Positions 56,662-64,000 of a stretch of DNA of 64,000 nt are shown here, piece by piece. Where the stretch lies: NCBI RefSeq assembly GCF_004769635.1, contig NZ_RQGH01000026.1:682001-746000 (forward strand), in the 5' to 3' direction. The stretch is from Leptospira jelokensis. GTDB lineage: Bacteria; Spirochaetota; Leptospiria; Leptospirales; Leptospiraceae. The notes under the pieces were generated by a model that saw only the letters and a program-made list of their open reading frames with translations, was not told the DNA's origin and searched no databases. The translations under genes and the position numbers were made by a program. Within the stretch, counting starts at the first letter, position 1, and each line of letters starts with the position of its first letter.

Positions 56662-59600
56662 ATGAGTATACGAGTTGCCTTAACCCACATTACAACCTAT
56701 CAGTATGATAAGTCGATTTCACTTTCTCCTCATGTGATTCGATTACGTCCTGCACCACATACAAAGAACCATATTGTATCTTATTCTTTAAACATTCTGC
56801 CTGAACAAAAATTTCTCAATTGGCAACAGGATCCATTTGGCAATTACCTTGCCCGTTTGGTTTTCCCTGAAAAAACCAATATCTTACAAGTGGCAGTGGA
56901 TTTGGTCACTGATTTAAAGGTAATCAACCCATTTGATTTTTTTGTAGAAGAATATGCTGAGAATTTTCCATTTCAATACGATAAAATTTTAAAAAAAGAA
57001 CTCACTCCTTACTTAAAACCTAAGAAACCAGGTAAGTTATTAACTTCCTATTTAAAAACAATTAAATTTGAACAAAAACGAGTTGTCGAATTTCTCGTTG
57101 CTCTAAATGCAAAGGTTTACCATGACATCGGTTATGTGATCAGGATGGAGCCAGGTGTTCAATCGACTGAAACTACTTTGTTAAAACGAATGGGATCTTG
57201 TCGTGACTCAGCATATTTGCTCGTTCAAATTTTACGGCATTTGGGACTTGCAGCACGATTTGTATCGGGTTATTTGATCCAACTAAAAGCGGATGTAAAA
57301 CCATTAGATGGTCCCTCGGGAACAGAAGTTGATTTTACTGATCTACATGCTTGGGCAGAAGTATATTTGCCTGGAGCCGGATGGGTAGGATTAGATCCAA
57401 CATCTGGTTTGTTCACTGGAGAAGGTCATATTCCACTTGCGGCCACACCAGAACCAGAGTCAGCCGGACCGATTTACGGATTTGCTGAAAAAGCAAAAAT
57501 GGAATTTTCCTTTTCCATGCATGTGGAAAGGGTTTTAGAAACTCCAAGAGTTACCTTACCTTATTTAGAGGAAGATTGGAATCGTATATTAAAGTTAGGT
57601 GATACGATCAATAAACGAATTAAAAAAAATGATATTCGTTTAACAATAGGTGGAGAACCAACATTTGTTTCTACTGAAAATAGAGAAGCTCCAGAATGGA
57701 ATTTTGATGCACTGGGATTTGAAAAATATTCGAAATCAGAACAACTCATCAAACGATTGGGAAAACATTTTGCACCTGGCGGATTATTGCAATATGGACA
57801 AGGAAAATGGTATCCGGGTGAACCGATCCCACGATGGGCATTGATCTCATATTGGCGTAAAGATAAAGAACCAATATGGACTAATCCTCATTTATTGGCT
57901 GATGATCGTTATACTGGATCAGCAAATACAGATGACGCTCGAAAGTTCATTTCCTGTTTGGTTCAACATTTAAAAGTACCTTCGCATACCGTATTACCTG
58001 CCTATGAAGACAATTTGTATTATCTTTGGCAGGAATCAAATTTACCTGAAGAAACCGAATCTTTATTAGAAAATTTAAATACCTATGATGAATTAGAAAG
58101 AAAACGAATCATAAAAATTTTAGACCAAGGTCTTCATCGGGAAGTCGGTTATGCACTTCCTCTAGATTTTGATCCATTCCAAAAGAATTGGATTTCTGAT
58201 GAATGGAAATTTCGTAGGGGAAAGATGTATTTGATTCCTGGTGATTCACCCATTGGATTAAGACTTCCATTGCAATCGTTAGGTGGAAAATCCTATTATA
58301 CAAATCCAGAAGATCCTTATTCACCAAAACCTGCTCTACCAAAAGTTAAGGAATTAAGCCAATATCCATTGTCCATGGCCAATGTAAGTTATTCGTGGGG
58401 AGGAATTCATACTCGGACGGCCCTCTGTGTTGAACCTAGGAACGGGAACTTACGAGTATTTTTACCACCCATTCAATCCTTAGAAGGTTGGTTACATTTG
58501 ATTTATGCCATTGAACAAACGGCAATGGAAACTGATTTACCCATTGTCATCGAAGGTTATGAAGCACCAAATGATCCACGATTGAATCGATTTAAAATTA
58601 CCCCAGATCCAGGTGTAATTGAAGTGAATTTTCATCCTTCGAGTCAGTTTGAAGAAATTGTTGAAAAAACAAAAATCCTTTATGATGAAGCTTACCAACT
58701 CAAATTGACAGCTGAAAAATTTTTGATTGATGGAAGGCATTCCGGTACTGGAGGTGGAAACCATATTACGTTAGGTGGTGAATCTGTAGGAGATAGTCCA
58801 TTTTTACGCAAACCATCATTACTTCGAAGTTTAGTTTCATATTGGCAAAACCATCCAGGGCTTTCTTATCTATTTTCTGGAATGTTCATTGGACCAACGT
58901 CTCAGTCACCAAGGATTGACGAAGCAAGAAGTGATTGTTTACATGAATTAAAAATTGCCTTCCAACAAATTGATTCGAGTCGAACTACACCTCCTTGGCT
59001 ATTGGATCGATTGTTACGCAATATCTTAATTGATGTTACAGGCAATACACATAGAACAGAAATATCGATCGATAAGTTATTTGATCCAGGATCTCCCACT
59101 GGTCGGCTTGGTTTGATAGAAATGCGAGCATTTGAAATGCCACCCCATTACCAAATGAGCATTGTACAACAAGCGTTTATGATGGCGATCATTTGTAAGT
59201 TTTGGGAGGAGCCCTATTATGGAAATCCAATCAATTGGAATACTGAGTTACATGATCGATTTATGTTGCCATACTTTGTGTATCGCGATTTTAAAGAAGT
59301 GATTGTTGACTTACAAAACCAAGGTTTTTCATTTTTATCCAAAGATTTTGATCCATTTTTTGAGTTTCGTTTTCCACAATATGGGATATGTTATTTAGAT
59401 GGAATGGAAATCGAATTGAGAATGGCGTTAGAACCATGGAATGTGTTAGGTGAAGAAAATACTTCGCAAGGTACATCTAGAGGTGTTGATTCTGCAACAG
59501 AACGTGTGCAAGTAAAAATCAAAGGTTTTCATCCGGAACGTTACAAATTAAGTTGTAATGGTTATGAAGTTCCACTACAAGCAACTTCTATTCAAAATGA

Positions 59601-59919
59601 ATTTGTTGCTGGAGTTCGATTTAAAGCTTGGAATCCAGTTTTTACGCTTCACCCACAATTACCAGCTCAGCAATCGTTAGTTTTTGATGTTTATGATACT
59701 TGGAATCATCGTTCGCTTGGAGGATGCACATACCATGTTTCCCATCCAGGTGGGCTTTCCTACCAAACCATTCCCATCAATGGGTATGAGGCAGAATCGA
59801 GAAGGATTTCTCGTTTTTGGACCCATGGTCACAAAATAGGAAAAAGTTTACCTCCAATCCGATTGGAAAATAAAGCCTTTCCATGTACATTGGATTTGAG
59901 AATGGTTACTTCTAAGTAA
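56662..59919 (+). CDS. Transglutaminase-like / putative amidoligase (DUF2126) fusion
   Basis: 1085 residues. N-terminal transglutaminase N-domain (about 3-85), then a transglutaminase-like cysteine-protease fold with Cys180 (MGSCRDSA), His229 (LHAWAE) and Asp245 (GLDPTSG). From about 300 onward is the DUF2126 region, which Pfam describes as a putative amidoligase; it includes GGEPTFVS near 330, HSGTGGGNHITLGG near 695 and LIEMRAFEMPPHYQMS near 825. No signal peptide. One base of overlap joins it to the next gene, so the operon is tightly coupled. Confidence 0.92.
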   Translation: MSIRVALTHITTYQYDKSISLSPHVIRLRPAPHTKNHIVSYSLNILPEQKFLNWQQDPFGNYLARLVFPEKTNILQVAVDLVTDLKVINPFDFFVEEYAENFPFQYDKILKKELTPYLKPKKPGKLLTSYLKTIKFEQKRVVEFLVALNAKVYHDIGYVIRMEPGVQSTETTLLKRMGSCRDSAYLLVQILRHLGLAARFVSGYLIQLKADVKPLDGPSGTEVDFTDLHAWAEVYLPGAGWVGLDPTSGLFTGEGHIPLAATPEPESAGPIYGFAEKAKMEFSFSMHVERVLETPRVTLPYLEEDWNRILKLGDTINKRIKKNDIRLTIGGEPTFVSTENREAPEWNFDALGFEKYSKSEQLIKRLGKHFAPGGLLQYGQGKWYPGEPIPRWALISYWRKDKEPIWTNPHLLADDRYTGSANTDDARKFISCLVQHLKVPSHTVLPAYEDNLYYLWQESNLPEETESLLENLNTYDELERKRIIKILDQGLHREVGYALPLDFDPFQKNWISDEWKFRRGKMYLIPGDSPIGLRLPLQSLGGKSYYTNPEDPYSPKPALPKVKELSQYPLSMANVSYSWGGIHTRTALCVEPRNGNLRVFLPPIQSLEGWLHLIYAIEQTAMETDLPIVIEGYEAPNDPRLNRFKITPDPGVIEVNFHPSSQFEEIVEKTKILYDEAYQLKLTAEKFLIDGRHSGTGGGNHITLGGESVGDSPFLRKPSLLRSLVSYWQNHPGLSYLFSGMFIGPTSQSPRIDEARSDCLHELKIAFQQIDSSRTTPPWLLDRLLRNILIDVTGNTHRTEISIDKLFDPGSPTGRLGLIEMRAFEMPPHYQMSIVQQAFMMAIICKFWEEPYYGNPINWNTELHDRFMLPYFVYRDFKEVIVDLQNQGFSFLSKDFDPFFEFRFPQYGICYLDGMEIELRMALEPWNVLGEENTSQGTSRGVDSATERVQVKIKGFHPERYKLSCNGYEVPLQATSIQNEFVAGVRFKAWNPVFTLHPQLPAQQSLVFDVYDTWNHRSLGGCTYHVSHPGGLSYQTIPINGYEAESRRISRFWTHGHKIGKSLPPIRLENKAFPCTLDLRMVTSK

Positions 59920-62453
59920 TGATGACAAAAGATCCATATCATCTCATTGACAATTACAAAACCATTCCAGGTGTGTACGATGAATTGTATGATGCCGAAG
60001 GACAGATTCGTAACAAATATAAATTTTTAGTGAAATCCTTCCAAGAATTAGGACCCGCAGAACTAATCAATCGTAGGCGTGATACGGATCGAATTTTACG
60101 TGAAAATGGAGTAACGTATAACTTATACCAGTCGGAACAAAGGGAAGCCAAAGAAAGACCTTGGGAATTGGATCTCTTTCCCTTGGTAATGGAAAGTGAA
60201 GAGTGGCGAGTTTTAGAACGTGGGTTAAACCAAAGGGCAGATCTTTTGGATGCACTCATCCGAGATGTATATTCAAAACGTAGACTCTTATTCGAAAAAA
60301 AAATTCCTCCTGAGATTTTATTCAATGAATCCTCTTTTTTACGTGCATGTGATGGGATGTACGAATCCAATCACTTTTTAGCAAAAAATCCTGCGTTATT
60401 ATTTTTCGTTTGTGATTTGATCAGAGCAGCAGATGGAAATTTTTACGTTCTTAACGATCGTGTTCAAGCTCCTTCAGGTTCAGGTTATTCATTAGAAAAT
60501 AGAATTGTTCTCTCTAGAATTTTTCCTAGTATGTACCGCGACGCGATGGTCCATCGTGTTGCGGTATACTTTCGCTCTCTTCGAAAATCACTCACACAGC
60601 TATCGGGTGTTAGTGGAAGAGATCCTGTCATTGTCTTATTAACTCCAGGTCCTTCTAATGAAACCTATTTTGAACATGCATATCTTGCTGGTTATTTAGG
60701 TTACACCCTAGTGCAAGGAGAAGACTTAACCGTTCGTAAAAATAAAGTTTATATGAAGACTGTGGAAGGATTGCAACAGGTGGACTTGATTTTACGCCGA
60801 GTGGATGATGATTTTATGGATCCACTTGAACTTAGAGGGGATTCTTTGTTGGGAGTACCTGGGTTATTAGAATCGGTTCGTTCTGGAAATGTAAAAATTG
60901 CCAATCCAATTGGAACGGGATTTTTAGAAAATCGTGCTTTGTTACCATTTTACTCAGAGTTATGCAGATTCTATTTAGGCGAAGATTTGATATTGCCTAT
61001 GGCACCAACCTATTGGTTGGGTAACAATGAACATTATCAATTGGTCATCCAAAATCCAGAAAAGTATGTATTTAAAACGGTTTCTCGTACCGATGAAGAA
61101 ACACCAGTTACGTTTGTAGAATTGAGTGGCCAACGAAAGGACATATTCTTAGAAAAACTGTATTCTGCTCCAAAACGATTCATTGCTCAGGAAATGATAG
61201 AATCGGCAACCGTACCGGTATTAGGTGAAAGTGGCTTTCGACCTGGAAGGGCAATTATGCGAACTTTTGTTTCTTCCTCAGGATCTGGTTACCAAACGAT
61301 GGCTGGTGGGCTCGTTAGGGTGTCACCTTCACTTGATGAATTTTTTATCACAAGCCAACGTGGTGCATGGAGTAAAGACTTATGGGTATTATCAACTGAA
61401 ACCCAAAAAGAAGAATCTTTACTTGTTCCTAAATCAGATCAAATTTTGATCTCTCGAAAAAGCTCCGGTGTACCGAGTCGTGTTGCTGATAATCTATTTT
61501 GGTTAGCGAGATACTTAGAACGATCAGAAAATCAAACTAGAGTTATACGTGAAGCAATTTTTAAAATATTACAAGTAGAAGATGGGTATGAAAAGGAATC
61601 ACTTGAAAATATCCTAAAATTAGTAACTCATGTAACGAATAGTTTTCCTGGATTTTTGGGTGATGATTCTGGAGAACTTTTTGCCAATCCATTCCCTGAA
61701 TTACAACGACTTACCGTAGATAAGAATATTGTAGGAAGCTTAGGTTTTCATCTTCGAAGTTTGGTTTTAGCATCTAAATCTGTCCGTGATAGACTTTCTG
61801 ATGATATGAAAAAGATTTTACTTCACTTAGAAGACCAATCGAATCATGGAATTGATTCTTATGACCAAATCATTGATTACCTGCAAAAAATCATTGTTAA
61901 TTTGTCTTCGTTAACGGGACTCTCTTTTGAAAATATGAGCCGTGAAGCTGGTTGGTATTTCTTAAACTTAGGCAGAAGGATTGAACGTTCTATCAACATG
62001 ATTCTGATGTTACAAGGGATGATCCAATGGAAAAGTTTTGAAGATAAATCTTCTTTTGAAACATTTTTACGAATCAGCGACATTCGAATCACTTACAATA
62101 GGCGATATTCCGGTAAAATAGACCAAGAATCAGTGTTAGATATTTTGTTATTTGATATTACCAATCCTAGATCTTTGGCTTATCAATTAGAACAAATCAA
62201 TTCAGATTTACAATATCTACCTGGCAAAGATAAAAAGATTGTATACTCAGAAGACCGAGCAGCACTCCAATTATACACTCATTTTAAAATGAAAGATATT
62301 TCTATTTTCTTTGAATCCGAATCTCCTCTAACGTCTGTGTCTGTTTGGTTAGAAGAATTACATGGATACTTGAGATTATTGTCTGATGCACTTTCAAGTC
62401 GTTATTTCAATTATACGGAAGAACAAACTCGTATTGGTGATACAAATGGCTGA
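59919..62453 (+). CDS. Fused ATP-grasp and alpha-E protein
   Basis: 844 residues. Residues 1-490 align in layout with the upstream ATP-grasp gene (VLNDRVQAPSGSGYSLENR, then QVDLILRRVDDDFMDP), and residues from about 515 are an alpha-E domain opening with PSRVADNLFWLARYLERSEN. It is therefore a fused version of the two separate genes at 54257 and 55691. In place of the glycine-rich loop of the separate ATP-grasp copy it reads TVSRTDEETPV, so ATP binding may differ or be lost. The end overlaps the small transglutaminase gene by eight bases. Confidence 0.92.
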   Translation: MMTKDPYHLIDNYKTIPGVYDELYDAEGQIRNKYKFLVKSFQELGPAELINRRRDTDRILRENGVTYNLYQSEQREAKERPWELDLFPLVMESEEWRVLERGLNQRADLLDALIRDVYSKRRLLFEKKIPPEILFNESSFLRACDGMYESNHFLAKNPALLFFVCDLIRAADGNFYVLNDRVQAPSGSGYSLENRIVLSRIFPSMYRDAMVHRVAVYFRSLRKSLTQLSGVSGRDPVIVLLTPGPSNETYFEHAYLAGYLGYTLVQGEDLTVRKNKVYMKTVEGLQQVDLILRRVDDDFMDPLELRGDSLLGVPGLLESVRSGNVKIANPIGTGFLENRALLPFYSELCRFYLGEDLILPMAPTYWLGNNEHYQLVIQNPEKYVFKTVSRTDEETPVTFVELSGQRKDIFLEKLYSAPKRFIAQEMIESATVPVLGESGFRPGRAIMRTFVSSSGSGYQTMAGGLVRVSPSLDEFFITSQRGAWSKDLWVLSTETQKEESLLVPKSDQILISRKSSGVPSRVADNLFWLARYLERSENQTRVIREAIFKILQVEDGYEKESLENILKLVTHVTNSFPGFLGDDSGELFANPFPELQRLTVDKNIVGSLGFHLRSLVLASKSVRDRLSDDMKKILLHLEDQSNHGIDSYDQIIDYLQKIIVNLSSLTGLSFENMSREAGWYFLNLGRRIERSINMILMLQGMIQWKSFEDKSSFETFLRISDIRITYNRRYSGKIDQESVLDILLFDITNPRSLAYQLEQINSDLQYLPGKDKKIVYSEDRAALQLYTHFKMKDISIFFESESPLTSVSVWLEELHGYLRLLSDALSSRYFNYTEEQTRIGDTNG

Positions 62454-63327
62454 TTTTCGAGTGATTCATAAAACCAAGTATAGTTATGATGATATGGTCG
62501 CTTATTGTCACAATATGGCACACATGTACCCACTCACTACCAATCATCAAGATTGTTATCGAACTCATGTAACAGTGAATCCTAAACCTGTAGTTTCCTC
62601 ATTTCGAAGAGACTACTTCGGTAACCAAGTTTTTCTATTTTCAGTTGAGGACCCCCATCGTTTTCTTGAAGTTGTTGTAGAATCAACAGTGAGAACACAT
62701 CAAAGTTTTGATTTTGACTTAAGCAAATCGACACCTTGGGAAAATATTCAAAATTTAATTCACGAATCTTCCCTGGATGCTGATTTACAAGCGATCGAGT
62801 TCCTTCAACCATCTCCTTTTATTCCTTCAAAACAATTGTATTTTGATTTTGTAAAATTTATTTTCACGGAAAATAAACCAGTTTTGCTTGGTGCACTGGA
62901 ATTAACAAAATTTATATTTGAAAATTTCAAGTATGACCCGAAAGCCACAAATATTAATACACCACTAGAACAAGTGTTATTTGAGAAGAAAGGGGTTTGC
63001 CAAGATTTTTCTCATCTGATGATAGCCGCTTTACGATCGTTAAATATTCCATCACGTTATGTAAGTGGCTATTTAGAAACCTTTCCTCCACCTGGCACAC
63101 CTAAATTACAAGGGAGTGATGCTACTCATGCTTGGGTCTCAGTTTATTGTTCTACATTGGGTTGGTTTGATTTTGATCCAACAAATGGAAAACTCATTAC
63201 TGAAGAATACATCATCACTGCCATTGGTCGTGATTATTCAGATGTTTCTCCATTAAAAGGAATTTTGTTTGGTGGAGGTAAACACAAATTAAAAGTAGAA
63301 GTGGATGTGATCCGCGAGCAAATATGA
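62446..63327 (+). CDS. Transglutaminase-like protein
   Basis: 293 residues from ATG 62446, inside the end of the fusion gene (the frame is open further upstream but the family N-terminus begins here, DFRVIHKTKYSYDD). N-terminal bacterial transglutaminase-like domain, then Cys185 (KGVCQDFSH), His228 (ATHAWVS) and Asp244 (FDFDPTNG), the complete catalytic triad. No signal peptide. It likely acts as a peptidase or amide-forming enzyme in concert with the ATP-grasp module. Last gene of the operon. Confidence 0.93.
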   Translation: MADFRVIHKTKYSYDDMVAYCHNMAHMYPLTTNHQDCYRTHVTVNPKPVVSSFRRDYFGNQVFLFSVEDPHRFLEVVVESTVRTHQSFDFDLSKSTPWENIQNLIHESSLDADLQAIEFLQPSPFIPSKQLYFDFVKFIFTENKPVLLGALELTKFIFENFKYDPKATNINTPLEQVLFEKKGVCQDFSHLMIAALRSLNIPSRYVSGYLETFPPPGTPKLQGSDATHAWVSVYCSTLGWFDFDPTNGKLITEEYIITAIGRDYSDVSPLKGILFGGGKHKLKVEVDVIREQI

Positions 63328-63420
63328 ACTTTTGAAAAATAAATTCCACGATTTTCGGAAAGGAGATGCAAAAGGGAGTGAGTTGTGATAAGTGGAATGT
63401 ATTGGGTGGCGGGTCTAGTT

Positions 63421-63442
63421 CCCCACCCTCAATCGGGTGGGG
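63421..63442. terminator. GC-rich hairpin between convergent genes
   Basis: CCCCACCC (63421-63428) and GGGTGGGG (63435-63442) form a perfect eight-pair stem with a six-base loop, 93 bases after the transglutaminase stop and 24 before the stop of the convergent ArsC-like gene. No U tract on either side, so it is only a possible bidirectional terminator. Confidence 0.45.
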
Positions 63443-63466
63443 ATACAAATACCCATCGTGTACCCC

Positions 63467-63826
63467 CTAAACCCTCTCCCCCCATTCCTCTTCTTTAAAA
63501 CCCACCAAAAACCAACCATCACCCACCACAAAGGGTCTTTTCACCAAATTCCCGTTTGCCGAAAGTTCCTTATAAATTTGGTCTTCGCTAAGTTTACCTA
63601 ATTTTTCTTTCCAATTTCCCTCTCGGTAATCCTTTCCAGAAGTATTAAAGAGTCTTTTAATATCACCTAAGTATTGTTTGGCTTTTTTAAGCTCAGCAAC
63701 TGAGGGTGGAGTCTCTCGAATTGGGAGTTGTTCGAATTCTACTTTTTTTGACTTTAAATATTTGAGTGCATTTCGGCAGGTGCTACAGCCAGAATATTCG
63801 TAAACTTTCAGTTTGGATCGGCTCAT
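63467..63826 (-). CDS. ArsC/Spx-like thioredoxin-fold protein
   Basis: 119 residues. Thioredoxin-like fold with Cys14-x-x-Cys17 (GCSTCRNAL) and the KRPF segment with Arg97, as in the Spx/MgsR/YffB and arsenate-reductase (ArsC) family. The CxxC pattern favours a redox-active or Spx-like member over a classical single-Cys ArsC. No arsenic genes are adjacent. It starts 50 bases from the divergent murB start. Confidence 0.88.
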   Translation of the reverse strand: MSRSKLKVYEYSGCSTCRNALKYLKSKKVEFEQLPIRETPPSVAELKKAKQYLGDIKRLFNTSGKDYREGNWKEKLGKLSEDQIYKELSANGNLVKRPFVVGDGWFLVGFKEEEWGERV

Positions 63827-63876
63827 ACGACTGATTTTCTTACTTACGATTTTTGCGGAAACTTTTTATTGGAACT

Positions 63877-64000
63877 ATGTTGGTCCAAAACAATGTCCCA
63901 TTGGCGCCGCTCACCTCCTTTCGTTTGGGAGGGGAGGCAAAATTTTTGATCGCAATCAAAACCATAGAAGACTTAAAAAATGCGATTCAATTTTGCCAAA
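63877..64000 (+). CDS. murB: UDP-N-acetylenolpyruvoylglucosamine reductase, 5' part
   Basis: ATG 63877, preceded by GGA, opens a frame that runs off the window. The first 41 residues include VPLAPLTSFRLGGEAKFL followed by EDLKNAIQFC, the N-terminal MurB pattern (LAPFTTFRIGG and the FAD-binding start). MurB reduces the enolpyruvyl sugar to UDP-MurNAc in peptidoglycan synthesis. Only the beginning is present. Confidence 0.82.
   Translation, partial: MLVQNNVPLAPLTSFRLGGEAKFLIAIKTIEDLKNAIQFCQ

Overview
The window reads as chromosomal DNA of a spirochaete of the genus Leptospira. The evidence is indirect: AT-leaning composition, very many lipoproteins with short SxxC-type lipoboxes, frequent TTG/GTG starts, a class I heat-shock operon (hrcA-grpE-dnaK-dnaJ) behind a perfect CIRCE element, isolated flagellar fliG, and many genes of families I associate with leptospires. 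Species cannot be fixed from the sequence alone. I see no rRNA, tRNA, insertion sequence, phage or CRISPR array.

Layout. 1-9.5 kb: a partial PAS-GGDEF-EAL protein, an M23 peptidase, two membrane proteins whose start codons overlap head to head, a TetR regulator plus metallo-beta-lactamase-fold operon with a probable operator, fliG, a helix-turn-helix regulator, a candidate structured leader RNA with terminator, and a glycerophosphodiester phosphodiesterase lipoprotein. 9.5-18 kb: a leftward set of envelope hydrolases (double-domain amidase, M1 aminopeptidase lipoprotein, two small TRL-like lipoproteins), then a rightward GMC oxidoreductase with a small exported partner and a TPR protein. 18-27 kb: a leftward operon of TonB-like, NusG-paralogue, kpsF-type isomerase and aroD genes, divergent from aroC; a response regulator; nuoG/nuoI-like genes with a strong promoter; a thiolase.

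27.2-31.4 kb is an accessory-looking, AT-rich stretch of small unrelated rightward genes. The first is bounded by a 15-bp imperfect inverted repeat that abuts its stop codon, reminiscent of a gene cassette. 31.4-37.7 kb is a complete leftward tripartite RND efflux operon headed by a small secreted protein. 38-46.9 kb holds an unknown lipoprotein, glnD with a downstream GH13 glucosidase, a GH172/DUF2961 protein and a diguanylate cyclase. 46.9-54.1 kb is the heat-shock operon followed by an oxidoreductase, a YqgE/AlgH protein and a short-chain dehydrogenase.

The most interesting region is 54.2-63.3 kb: a tight operon holding two versions of one module, ATP-grasp plus alpha-E plus transglutaminase-like protein. 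One version has separate ATP-grasp and alpha-E genes and a large transglutaminase/putative amidoligase fusion; the other has ATP-grasp and alpha-E fused, with a small transglutaminase. Such clusters are predicted to make or modify peptides, but to my knowledge no product is established. The window ends with an ArsC/Spx-like protein and the first codons of murB.
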